Source: an uncultured Lachnobacterium sp. (GTDB taxonomy: Bacteria; Bacillota; Clostridia; Lachnospirales; Lachnospiraceae). Taken from it: a stretch of 26,448 nucleotides of DNA. The translations under genes were made by a program, and so were the position numbers. The stretch spans positions 1-26,448 of the forward strand of contig URDU01000039.1 of the NCBI GenBank assembly GCA_900546625.1, read 5' to 3'. Below are positions 1 through 7,793 of the stretch, in pieces. Numbering within the stretch: position 1 is the stretch's first letter; every line of letters begins with the position of its first letter. The notes below the pieces were generated by a model. The model made no database searches. It was not told the DNA's origin and worked only from the letters and a program-made list of their open reading frames with translations.

Positions 1-37
1 TCAAATAGTTTTCAGTAAGTGTTTGTAAGTTTTCCAT
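1..37 (-). CDS. Start of a leftward gene, possibly a tyrosine integrase (partial)
   Basis: On the minus strand an AAAGGAG ribosome site (about 44-50) is followed by ATG at 37-35 and twelve open codons (MENLQTLTENYL) that run off the window edge. This N-terminus resembles phage-type tyrosine recombinases, which begin with a short helix of this kind, but twelve residues cannot settle the family. A TATAAT-like -10 lies on the minus strand at 85-80, with no good -35. The gene is divergent from the XRE-ImmA gene. An integrase here would fit the AT-rich accessory character of the left end. The start is well supported; the product is a guess. Confidence 0.45.
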   Translation of the reverse strand, partial: MENLQTLTENYL

Positions 38-180
38 GATGTTCTCCTTTGTTTGGCGTTTTTAAAATAAATTGATAAAATTATATCGTATATAAGCTAT
101 GAAGAGTTAAGAAGAATTAGTGGTAGTGATGAAAGTGTAATATGGTGAAAATGGGATGAAACAAGTTGTGCATATGGGGA

Positions 181-209
181 TTGACGAAAAATATGTGACG
201 TGATAAAAT
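181..209 (+). promoter_or_regulatory. SigmaA promoter of the HigA-like gene
   Basis: TTGACG (181-186), a 17-bp spacer, then TAAAAT (204-209) preceded by an extended -10 TG (201-202). Transcription should start near 216, inside the palindrome at 213-229. Confidence 0.75.
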
Positions 210-212
210 TAA

Positions 213-229
213 ATTACCCGAAGGGTAAT
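213..229. promoter_or_regulatory. Operator-like palindrome at the transcription start
   Basis: ATTACCC-GAA-GGGTAAT is a perfect 7-bp inverted repeat with a 3-bp spacer. It lies 4 bp after the -10 box, on the predicted +1. A repressor bound there would block initiation. The natural candidate is the XRE protein encoded just downstream, because HigA-type antitoxins usually autoregulate in this way. Confidence 0.65.
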
Positions 230-257
230 CTTGATAACATCATTGAGGAGGAGAGAC

Positions 258-320
258 TTGGAATTAGTATATACGTCAGAAAAAATTGAGACTCAATGTA
301 CCAAGTTAGAAGCATTATGA
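258..320 (+). pseudogene. 20-codon stub of a HigB/RelE-like toxin, or a leader peptide
   Basis: GAGGAGGAGAG (245-255) is the only good ribosome site before the HigA-like gene, and it is spaced for TTG at 258, not for the downstream ATG. TTG opens 20 codons beginning MELVYTSEKIETQC and ends at TGA 318-320, which overlaps the ATG at 317 (ATGA). The peptide resembles the first residues of HigB/RelE-family toxins, whose N-termini carry Y-x-S-x-K-x-E-x-QCT, and which commonly precede HigA genes of exactly this XRE-ImmA type. A full toxin would be about 90-110 residues, so most of it is missing. Alternatively it is simply a coupling leader peptide. The toxin match comes from memory of the family. 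Confidence 0.55.
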
Positions 321-1393
321 GTAATTATATCGAGTTTGAAGACAAAATAGCTTTTCATCCAGGATATTATATTAAGGAAATAGTTGATGATAGTGGGTTA
401 ACACAAGAAGACTTTGCTAAACGTCTTGGTACCACTCCAAAGAATTTGAGTCTTTTGATTCGTGGAGAACAGAATCTTTCTATTGATATTACAATGAAGT
501 TGTCTAGGATGATTGGAACAAGTGCTGCTTATTGGCTTAATCTGCAGAACACTTATGATGCTTTAATTGCAGAGTTTAAATCAAGAGAGGAGCTATCTCA
601 AGAAAGAGAAATCTTTTCGTTTTTAGATTACAAATATTTTAGAGAGCATTTCAGTCTTCCGGATTTGCCCAGGAAAATTGATGAACAGATTGAACAAGTT
701 AGAAATTTTTTGAATGTGGCAACTCTGTCGGTTTTTAGAAAAAAAAATATGGCAGTTAGTTTTCGGAGTGCTGCAAAGGAACTATCGGAAGCTAATGTGA
801 TTAAAGCAAATATTATGGTGCAGATAGCGACAAACATAGCTTTAAAAATAGATGCACCTAAGTTTAATAAAGGGCTTTTCGAACAGAAAGTAAATTATGC
901 GCTTACACTTACAGAAAAACATAGTACATTTTATCCGATTATAAAAGAGGCCTTTCTTAAAGCAGGTGTTATTTTAGTTATTCTTCCTAATATTTCTGGA
1001 TCAAAGATTAATGGCGCAACTAAAAAAATTGGAAATAACATTATGTTAATGGTAAATGATAGAAGATTGAATTCTGATACATTTTGGTTTACATTGTTTC
1101 ATGAAATAGGGCATATTATGAATGGGGATTTTGGTATTTCTTTTGATTCGGAATCCGGGGAGCAGGAGGAAATTGCGGATAAATATGCGGAAGATATGCT
1201 TATCCCTTATGAACAGTATAAAGTGTTTTTAGCGGAAAATAGGTTCGATGTTCAGTCTATTAAAATATTTGCAAAAAAGATAGAAAGAGATCCGGGAATT
1301 GTGTTGGGCAGATTGTTGAATGATGGAAAAGTCGATTATAATGACTGGACGTTAAATGGACTTAGACACAAATATAGGGTGAAAACAAGATAA
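317..1393 (+). CDS. XRE (HigA-like) regulator fused to ImmA/IrrE metallopeptidase
   Basis: A protein of 358 residues from ATG 317. Residues about 10-80 form a HigA-type helix-turn-helix (GLTQEDFAKRLGTTPKNLS). The C-terminal half is an ImmA/IrrE-like zinc peptidase with HEIGH at about 262-266 and a downstream glutamate/ADKYAE segment as the likely third ligand. Such fusions act as antitoxin-regulators or as proteases that cleave a repressor under stress. The start at 317 is preferred over the upstream ATG 296, which has no ribosome site; 317 overlaps the stop of the toxin stub (ATGA), implying translational coupling. A strong promoter and a palindromic operator lie upstream. No complete toxin gene is visible, so it may now act as an orphan antitoxin or regulator. 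The family call is firm; the present role is inference. Confidence 0.85.
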   Translation: MSNYIEFEDKIAFHPGYYIKEIVDDSGLTQEDFAKRLGTTPKNLSLLIRGEQNLSIDITMKLSRMIGTSAAYWLNLQNTYDALIAEFKSREELSQEREIFSFLDYKYFREHFSLPDLPRKIDEQIEQVRNFLNVATLSVFRKKNMAVSFRSAAKELSEANVIKANIMVQIATNIALKIDAPKFNKGLFEQKVNYALTLTEKHSTFYPIIKEAFLKAGVILVILPNISGSKINGATKKIGNNIMLMVNDRRLNSDTFWFTLFHEIGHIMNGDFGISFDSESGEQEEIADKYAEDMLIPYEQYKVFLAENRFDVQSIKIFAKKIERDPGIVLGRLLNDGKVDYNDWTLNGLRHKYRVKTR

Positions 1394-1464
1394 TTTCATG
1401 TGATGCTTTTCGAAGAAAAACATTGCATAAAGATTCGAGAAGTATTCATCGAGCAGACGGAGGG

Positions 1465-1505
1465 GAAAGAACGAACTGTAGGAGAGGCTGTTCTTTCTCT
1501 TTTTC
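1465..1505 (+). terminator. Possible rho-independent terminator after the XRE-ImmA gene
   Basis: GAAAGAAC (1465-1472) and GTTCTTTC (1490-1497) form an 8-bp stem with a 17-nt loop. It is followed by the T-rich stretch TCTTTTTCT. The long loop and modest GC content make this only moderately convincing. Confidence 0.45.
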
Positions 1506-1556
1506 TATTGGTCACAAAAAGACTATAGCGGATTTTTAATTAAGAAGGTTGTGAAT

Positions 1557-2495
1557 ATGGGAATGATTAGTGTTTTTAACTATAATGCCGGTAAAGGTGA
1601 TTGCATCAGAATCAGGTATAAAGGCATATCAGGTAATTATCACAATATTATCATTGACAGTGGTGTCGTAAGTTTTGGAACGAAGTATGCTGATATTGCC
1701 AGGAAACTGGAATCAATGGGAGAATGCATAGATGTTGCAGTTATTTCGCATGTTGATAATGATCATTTAGGTGGATTATTATACAATCTGAGAAGTGGGG
1801 TACATCTTCCTATAAAAGAAGTATGGATGAATCATGGTAGTTATATTAATAGGAATGTTTTGTTGTCTGTCAGACAAAACGACGAATTATTTACAAGATT
1901 GCAAAATCAAAATATATCCGTTAAATCCGTAACCAAAGGTAACGTTTATGAATTGGATGGCGCAATATTCCGTATTTTGTGGCCGTGTGATACTGCGTTA
2001 CAGGAGTTGTTTAGGAGTAGACAGGCAGATGTTTTGCTTAGTCGAAAATCAGATTACGGATATTCTTTTTCTGAATTGATGGACATGCCTATAAAAAAAC
2101 AAGATTCAAGCAGAAATAATAGGGCGAGTGTTATAATGAAGTTGGAATATCTTGGAGCAAAGATGCTATTTACAGGAGATGCATGGGCAGAAGATATATT
2201 GCAGGTTGCAGAAGATGGATATGATTTGGTTAAACTTGCACACCATGGATCTGTAAGAAATATATCTGAAGAATGGGGAGAAAAGATAAAATGCAATAAT
2301 TATATGATTTGTACAGATGGTGTGATGCATCCGGATAAACAGACAATTGCAAAATTGTTGAAGTGGTATGGAAACATCTGTATTTATGGGGCTGCAGACT
2401 GGTGGAAGAAGATGTCAAAGGATGAGCCTATGGATGTTTGTAAGCATGTACAGTATGAGAAGGGAGAATATGTATGGAGAGCAGAGAAACGATAA
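1557..2495 (+). CDS. Metallo-beta-lactamase-fold hydrolase, ComEC-like
   Basis: A protein of 312 residues. It opens with the usual ComEC/MBL start strand (ISVFNYNAGKGDCIRIR), then a buried IIIDSG strand, then SHVDNDHLGG (H65, D67, D69, H70), the HxDxDH metal motif seen in ComEC-type MBL domains. TGDAW and LAHHGS near the C-terminus supply the later metal ligands. There are no membrane segments, so this is a soluble enzyme; the substrate could be a phosphodiester or nucleic acid, which is inference. ATG 1557 is chosen over GTG 1551 because AGAAGG (1543-1548) is spaced 8 nt from it. The gene overlaps the next one by 22 nt, so the two are translationally coupled and probably act together. MBL proteins next to trypsin-like proteases are known from prokaryotic conflict systems such as AVAST type I, but no STAND ATPase is present here. 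Confidence 0.85.
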   Translation: MGMISVFNYNAGKGDCIRIRYKGISGNYHNIIIDSGVVSFGTKYADIARKLESMGECIDVAVISHVDNDHLGGLLYNLRSGVHLPIKEVWMNHGSYINRNVLLSVRQNDELFTRLQNQNISVKSVTKGNVYELDGAIFRILWPCDTALQELFRSRQADVLLSRKSDYGYSFSELMDMPIKKQDSSRNNRASVIMKLEYLGAKMLFTGDAWAEDILQVAEDGYDLVKLAHHGSVRNISEEWGEKIKCNNYMICTDGVMHPDKQTIAKLLKWYGNICIYGAADWWKKMSKDEPMDVCKHVQYEKGEYVWRAEKR

Positions 2496-5400
2496 ATCTA
2501 GATCAACTTAAACTAGAAGCTCAGGAGTATTCGGTATATATTACAGATATCAGGGGAACTTCTTCCGGAAGCGGAGTGTTGTATTATCCGGGAGATGGAG
2601 AAAGATTGTTTATTTTTACTTGTGCACATGTGCTTGATGATCTGGTTGAACCGTTTCAAATTTATTATTTTGTTCCGGTAGATAGGAAAAATGAAAATTA
2701 CAGGATCGTAAAGGTTGAGGCTGATCGGCAGCAAGTTGTCTATTCCCCTATTGATTCAGTTACTCAAAGGGAAGATAAAACAAAAGAGCATTCTGTAGAT
2801 GTAGCAGTCATCTGTCTGAGTGTGGACCATGAAAATATTTTGGATGCTGCGGACTACATTATAGGAGAAGCGCATCAAAGTGATAAAATTTTCATACAAG
2901 GATTTCCGGGAGCAGGAGTTGAGGGAATGGAGATGCTGGAGTATTTGGATTGTGCGAAAGGTACTGTCCTTCATAATATTCCTAACAAAGAAATGATTCT
3001 GTGCAGGATAGAGGATACATTTTTAGATCAAGCGAATAGAATTGAGGAACTGGAAGGTTTCTCCGGCTCACCGGTTTGGAGTGCTTCAAATAGTCAAAAG
3101 AGTATTTTAGGGATGCTTTCCTGCGGATTTGGAGATCGTGTTTACCGTGGAAAAGTAAAAGCGGTGACAATGAATCCGGTTATTAGTATTATGAAAAATC
3201 ATTTCGAAATTTACCTGGAGAAGCATATTATGGGAATCCCGGAGGATGATGTTGCTCCGGAAAAAGAAGTAGCAGTCCATATACAGAGAAATGTAGTTAC
3301 GGTAAAAAATATTTATGATGAGTGGCTAATGGCGCAGATGGAGAAAGTCAGAACATATATTGATGATGTGAAGTTTCAAAAGGCTATTGATCTGGCAAAA
3401 GAAAGTATGAACGATGCGCGCTTTTTTTGCTGTAGTAGAGAAAATATCATTCGTCATATGAAGATTTTACTATATTGTTACGAAGGCTGCTTACTTTTGG
3501 ACGAGTATTACATATTGGAAGAAAATATGCGGGAACATGGTTATCTGGAAGAACATGATCCTATTAGATGGCTTACGTTGAATTTTGGTAACAGGAATTT
3601 CAAGGAGACAGCAACATATGCAAAGAAACTTCTGGAAGATAGTAATGAAACTGATGGGATATATATACTTGCAAGAGTATATTTGAGCCTTTGCAGGGCA
3701 TACGAGGAAAATGCACCTGTAGACGAAACAATAGGGATATTTTTAGATGAAAGAGAGAGTTTGATTATTGAATGTAAAGATGCAGATATGAAGACTTTGA
3801 TATATCAGATGCTTGGATATACCTATGGCGAACACTATCATGAGTATACGAAATCAATAAGATGCTTGAATAGAGCATATCGCTTGGGAATGGATCATGC
3901 TGTATTGGAGACTTTAGGATGTGCATATTACTTTTTCTCAATAGAAAATGCTTTAAGGGAAGATAATACGGTAGATATGATGAAAATTGACCGTGCAGCC
4001 TTGTACAAGGCGAGAGAATGTTTCTTGATTTTGTGGGATAAAGCCGATGAACTATATCGCTCAGTAATGATGAAGCGTGAAGGTGGAGTGATTTTTAATA
4101 CTTTTTATTTTCAACAGGATAATTATAGAATATTAACGATTTATCCTTATCTGATGAGCAATTTAGTAATGAATGATAACAAGGAAAGGCGAGATTTTGA
4201 GAAAAAATATGCAATGATAGTATGCCAGTCAGGAAACATTGATTTAGCACAGTTTCATTATCTTGAGGAAGAGGACCGAATTCTATTTAGTACACTTGCA
4301 GATGAAAGTAGGATACTCAACACACTTGATATGTTATTACGCCTTGGACAGGGATGCCCTCCTGAGCTGGAGGGAGAGCTATATGGTGTTATTGAGGATA
4401 CTGAAACAAATTTACCTAAAATAGATGAAAGAGAGAGAATTTCTGTAGTATCTTTACTGTTAAATCTATATGGGCATGGTAGGAAGAATTTTGGATGGAA
4501 TGTTGCTTCAAAGATGAATATGCATATAGCGTTTATAAGACAAAATGGCGATCAAAAAATGATCATGACATTTGAAAACTTTTTATATGAAAATACACAT
4601 AGCATGGAAGTGGCTGAGAAAAAATTTATAGAAAGTTATGAGAAATCTCCGTCTTTTATTACATGGCAGGAACTGCTTCAGTTTTATAAGCGCAATATGA
4701 TGTTAGATAAAGCTGATGCATTGTTTGAAGATTTGTTTTGCAATCATATGGAATATGTGGAAGCAGAACCGGAGTATAGTTATAGGGCATATATCATGTA
4801 TATTCTGAATTACGCAAGAGATATTAAATATGCACTGCGTTTTTATCTAGAGCATAAGGCTGATATGAAGGATGAAAATATCAGAACTTTTTGTGAACAC
4901 GAATTGATGTTTTATACAAATTGTTTTAACAATCCGGAACAATTTGAGGAGGAGCGTAGAGTATTTGTAGAGCAGGGGCTGATTCCGAAGGAAGAATTTC
5001 ATCGTATTTTATTGATTGTATATATGTGTAATCTGGATAGTAAACATGCATGGGAACATTTTAGCAAGGACAATCCTTATTTTGGAATATTTGGACAGAT
5101 ACCCTATCTGACAAGAGAAGGAGCACAATTCTTGATTTGGCAACGCAGACTTCAACCACATATGGAACCGGAATGGAATGGTATGAATTGTAAAAATGCG
5201 AACGTTGTATTACAACATTACAAGCAGGAAATATGGCATGTTTCAGCATCGGATATTGTAAAACGTTTAGAAACTAAGATACAAAGAACAATAGCTATTG
5301 ATGCATGGGGCTTGTATTTACTTGCGATATCCGAAAAATTGGATTATTTATTGAATTTTGACTATGTGTATGTGACTCATTTGTCAATTACCAGAATGCT

Positions 5401-5674
5401 TGAAGAAATGACTCATTATAAAAATGATTATTTGGAAAGCATTATTGCATATCTGGAAGTGTCAGATAATGTGAAATTACAGTCTCCGGAGTTTGAAGCA
5501 CAATTAATGGTTCGTGAGGTGTCAGATTACTTTGAGCCATGTAGTACTATTGCTATGGCTGTAGAGGCGGGAGTTCCGGCTGTAATAGGTGCTTCGGACA
5601 TTGATGAAACAGTATTTGAAAAATTCAAAAATTATATTATCAGACCGAGTGATATTGAAGATATAACGAAATAA
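2474..5674 (+). CDS. Trypsin-like protease / TPR-like / PIN-like multidomain protein
   Basis: A protein of 1066 residues. Residues about 18-245 are a trypsin/HtrA-like serine protease: H52 in TCAHVLDD, D109 in VDVAVI and S197 in GFSGSPVW make a full triad. No signal peptide is seen, so it acts in the cytoplasm. Residues about 280-930 are almost all helical with TPR-like pairs (for example around 300-315 and 480-500), suggesting a scaffold or sensor. I find no Walker A motif, so this is not a STAND ATPase. Residues about 936-1066 look PIN-like: IAID (D943), an LEEM glutamate pair near 977, and EPCSTIAMAVEAG then SD near 1021-1042, placed like PIN acidic residues; this is tentative. AAGGGAG upstream supports ATG 2474, inside the MBL gene. 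The architecture suggests a sensor whose protease and nuclease ends act as switch and effector. Function is inference. Confidence 0.75.
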   Translation: MESRETINLDQLKLEAQEYSVYITDIRGTSSGSGVLYYPGDGERLFIFTCAHVLDDLVEPFQIYYFVPVDRKNENYRIVKVEADRQQVVYSPIDSVTQREDKTKEHSVDVAVICLSVDHENILDAADYIIGEAHQSDKIFIQGFPGAGVEGMEMLEYLDCAKGTVLHNIPNKEMILCRIEDTFLDQANRIEELEGFSGSPVWSASNSQKSILGMLSCGFGDRVYRGKVKAVTMNPVISIMKNHFEIYLEKHIMGIPEDDVAPEKEVAVHIQRNVVTVKNIYDEWLMAQMEKVRTYIDDVKFQKAIDLAKESMNDARFFCCSRENIIRHMKILLYCYEGCLLLDEYYILEENMREHGYLEEHDPIRWLTLNFGNRNFKETATYAKKLLEDSNETDGIYILARVYLSLCRAYEENAPVDETIGIFLDERESLIIECKDADMKTLIYQMLGYTYGEHYHEYTKSIRCLNRAYRLGMDHAVLETLGCAYYFFSIENALREDNTVDMMKIDRAALYKARECFLILWDKADELYRSVMMKREGGVIFNTFYFQQDNYRILTIYPYLMSNLVMNDNKERRDFEKKYAMIVCQSGNIDLAQFHYLEEEDRILFSTLADESRILNTLDMLLRLGQGCPPELEGELYGVIEDTETNLPKIDERERISVVSLLLNLYGHGRKNFGWNVASKMNMHIAFIRQNGDQKMIMTFENFLYENTHSMEVAEKKFIESYEKSPSFITWQELLQFYKRNMMLDKADALFEDLFCNHMEYVEAEPEYSYRAYIMYILNYARDIKYALRFYLEHKADMKDENIRTFCEHELMFYTNCFNNPEQFEEERRVFVEQGLIPKEEFHRILLIVYMCNLDSKHAWEHFSKDNPYFGIFGQIPYLTREGAQFLIWQRRLQPHMEPEWNGMNCKNANVVLQHYKQEIWHVSASDIVKRLETKIQRTIAIDAWGLYLLAISEKLDYLLNFDYVYVTHLSITRMLEEMTHYKNDYLESIIAYLEVSDNVKLQSPEFEAQLMVREVSDYFEPCSTIAMAVEAGVPAVIGASDIDETVFEKFKNYIIRPSDIEDITK

Positions 5675-5694
5675 GTAACATGCAAAGGAAAAAG

Positions 5695-5745
5695 AATTTT
5701 ATGCAATTTTACCACTTTACCGCATTAAAATTTAATATTTTTTTT
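5695..5745 (+). terminator. AT-rich terminator after the protease-TPR-PIN gene
   Basis: AATTTTATGC (5695-5704) pairs with GCATTAAAATT (5722-5732) with one bulged base, and eight T residues follow at 5738-5745. The stem is AT-rich and therefore weak, but its position just after the stop codon at 5674 fits. Confidence 0.45.
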
Positions 5746-5775
5746 ATAAAATATGCAAAATGTGACAAAAACTAC

Positions 5776-5804
5776 TGGACAAAATGTACTATATGGGGTA
5801 AAAT
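5776..5804 (+). promoter_or_regulatory. SigmaA promoter of the nag operon
   Basis: TGGACA (5776-5781), a 17-bp spacer, then TAAAAT (5799-5804). It lies 80 bp upstream of the nagB start and is the best promoter in the gap. Confidence 0.7.
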
Positions 5805-5815
5805 GCATATATGCA
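5804..5815. promoter_or_regulatory. Operator-like palindrome on the nag promoter
   Basis: TGCATATATGCA is a perfect 12-bp palindrome that begins at the last base of the -10 box and covers the predicted transcription start. That is where a repressor would sit. GlcNAc operons in Firmicutes are often controlled by GntR-type regulators answering to amino-sugar phosphates, but no regulator gene lies in the operon, and the assignment is inference. An AT-rich palindrome could also be chance. Confidence 0.4.
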
Positions 5816-5883
5816 ATCGAATAGCACATTTGAAGGTTGTGCAGATAGTATTGGGTATATTTTACGAATTGGAGGGATTTTTC

Positions 5884-6609
5884 ATGAGAATATATCATGC
5901 TAAGGATTATGCGGATATGAGTAGAAAGGCTGCAAATATCGTATCGGCACAGGTGATTATGAAGCCTAATTGTGTATTGGGACTGGCTACAGGCTCTACA
6001 CCTGTTGGGATGTATAAGCAGCTCGTTGAGTGGTTCAAGAAGGGGGATTTGGACTTCTCAGAGGTTATGACGGTGAACCTTGATGAGTACAAGGGACTTA
6101 GCCGTGAGAATGATCAGAGCTACTATTATTTTATGCATCAGAATTTGTTTGATCATGTGAATATTCCGGTTGAGAATACTCACCTGCCAAACGGCATGGA
6201 GCCGGATCCACAGAAGGAGTGCAAGCGCTATACAGAGCTGATTCAATCTCTTGGCGGTGTTGATTTACAGCTTCTTGGTATCGGGCACAATGGTCATATT
6301 GGTTTTAATGAGCCGGGCGAGTCTTTTGACAAGCAGGTACACTGTGTGGATCTGACAGAGTCTACTATTGAGGCCAATAAGCGCTTCTTTGCATCGGCTG
6401 ATGATGTTCCGAAGCAGGCTTATACAATGGGAATCAAGACCATCATGCAGGCTAAGAAGATTCTTATTATTGCAAGTGGTGAGGATAAGGCAGAGATTGT
6501 GCACAAGGCTTTCTTTGGACCGATTACACCACAGGTACCGGCTTCTGTATTGCAGCTGCACAATGATGTTACGCTTGTAGCTGATGAGGCGGCACTGAGC
6601 AGGCTGTAG
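5884..6609 (+). CDS. nagB: Glucosamine-6-phosphate deaminase
   Basis: Converts glucosamine-6-phosphate to fructose-6-phosphate plus ammonia, the last step of GlcNAc catabolism into glycolysis. The protein is 241 residues, the usual length of the short Firmicute form. Visible family motifs are LATGSTPVGMY (phosphate binding), VNLDEYKGL (catalytic aspartate) and GIGHNGHIGFNEPG with the catalytic histidine. ATG 5884 is chosen because GGAGGG (5871-5876) lies 7 nt upstream and homologues begin MRIY or similar. The reading frame stays open upstream to 5680, but that stretch carries the terminator, promoter and operator and is not coding. It is the first gene of nagB-nagA-EIIA-EIIBC. Confidence 0.96.
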   Translation: MRIYHAKDYADMSRKAANIVSAQVIMKPNCVLGLATGSTPVGMYKQLVEWFKKGDLDFSEVMTVNLDEYKGLSRENDQSYYYFMHQNLFDHVNIPVENTHLPNGMEPDPQKECKRYTELIQSLGGVDLQLLGIGHNGHIGFNEPGESFDKQVHCVDLTESTIEANKRFFASADDVPKQAYTMGIKTIMQAKKILIIASGEDKAEIVHKAFFGPITPQVPASVLQLHNDVTLVADEAALSRL

Positions 6610-6638
6610 ATGTTTTTTAGTTGAGAAGGTGCATGTAT

Positions 6639-7793
6639 ATGATAATAAAAAATGCAAGGGTATTTACAGAGGATGGCAGCTTTGTGCATGGTGATGTTGT
6701 CGTTAAGGATGGCCGTTTTGACAGCGTTTTGGAGAGAACAGCTGACACGGACGCGGCTAATGACAGCACACAGCAGGAGATTATAGATGCATCGGGGCTT
6801 ACTATGATACCGGGTCTTGTGGATATTCATTTTCATGGATGCAAGGGAGCTGACATGTGTGACGGCACAAAAGAGGCACTTGATGTGATTACAGCATACG
6901 AGGCTTCTGTCGGAGTGACGAGCGTGTGTCCGGCTACTATGACCATTCAAAGGGATGAGCTTTTGAGTGTCATGAAAAATGCCGGTGATTATAATTATCA
7001 TGGTGGTGCACATCTTGTAGGTATCAATATGGAGGGACCTTTTATCAGTCCTTCTAAAAAGGGAGCACAGGCGGCAGAGAATATCATGCAATGTGATTAT
7101 GATTATTTCTGTAAGCTTCAGGATGCGGCCCATGGCTTGATAAAGCTTGTAGATATTGCTCCGGAGGAGCCGGGCGCGATTGATTTTATAGACAGGGTAA
7201 GAGGAAGTGTTGTGGTTTCAATAGCACACACGGCGGCTGATTATGACACCGCAGTTGAGGCTATTGAGCATGGTGCAAGCCATGCGACACATTTGTATAA
7301 TGCGATGCCGCCGCTTCATCACAGGAATCCCGGAGTTATCGGGGCTGTGAGAGATTCAAAAAAATGTCATGCGGAGCTCATTTGTGACGGAGTGCATATT
7401 CATCCGTCGGTTATCAGGGCAACCTTTGCCATGTTTGGCGCGAAGCGCATGATTTTAATAAGTGACAGCATGAGGGCCACAGGGCTTGAGGATGGTGAGT
7501 ATACACTCGGTGGACAGGCCGTGACGGTCAGAGGTCCGCTTGCCACACTCCATGACGGGACAATTGCAGGCTCGGCAACCAATCTGATGGATTGCATGCG
7601 TTTTACGGTAAGGCAGGCAGGCATTCCGCTTGAGGAGGCAATTATGTGTGCTACAGCCAATCCGGCTAAGGAGATTGGCATCTATGATGAAGCAGGCAGC
7701 ATTTCTGCAGGAAAGAGAGCAGATTTTGTGCTTCTCAACGATGATTTGGATATTGTTAGTGTGTATATCGACGGAAAGGAGATATCATGTTAG
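6639..7793 (+). CDS. nagA: N-acetylglucosamine-6-phosphate deacetylase
   Basis: Removes acetate from GlcNAc-6-phosphate to give glucosamine-6-phosphate, the NagB substrate. It is a 384-residue amidohydrolase. Metal and catalytic motifs appear in order: VDIHFHGCKG (HxH), INMEGPFIS (glutamate), SIAHTAAD (histidine), HATHLYNAM (histidine) and ILISDSMRA (catalytic aspartate). ATG 6639 sits 9 nt after GAGAAGG (6623-6629); ATG 6633 is also possible but only 3 nt from it. The gap from nagB is 29 nt, and the 3' end overlaps the EIIA gene by 7 nt, so the genes form one operon. No abnormality is seen. Confidence 0.96.
   Translation: MIIKNARVFTEDGSFVHGDVVVKDGRFDSVLERTADTDAANDSTQQEIIDASGLTMIPGLVDIHFHGCKGADMCDGTKEALDVITAYEASVGVTSVCPATMTIQRDELLSVMKNAGDYNYHGGAHLVGINMEGPFISPSKKGAQAAENIMQCDYDYFCKLQDAAHGLIKLVDIAPEEPGAIDFIDRVRGSVVVSIAHTAADYDTAVEAIEHGASHATHLYNAMPPLHHRNPGVIGAVRDSKKCHAELICDGVHIHPSVIRATFAMFGAKRMILISDSMRATGLEDGEYTLGGQAVTVRGPLATLHDGTIAGSATNLMDCMRFTVRQAGIPLEEAIMCATANPAKEIGIYDEAGSISAGKRADFVLLNDDLDIVSVYIDGKEISC

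Noticed and set aside
2474..5674. STAND or other NTPase domain in the 1066-residue protein
   Set aside because: No Walker A glycine-rich loop with GKS/T is present anywhere; the middle is TPR-like helices.
5680..5883. N-terminal extension of NagB
   Set aside because: The frame is open, but the stretch contains a terminator-like hairpin and the promoter, and homologues start at the MRIY methionine that has a proper ribosome site.
6265..7133. Long leftward frames opposite nagB and nagA
   Set aside because: They are antisense shadows of well-recognised enzymes with no family resemblance of their own.
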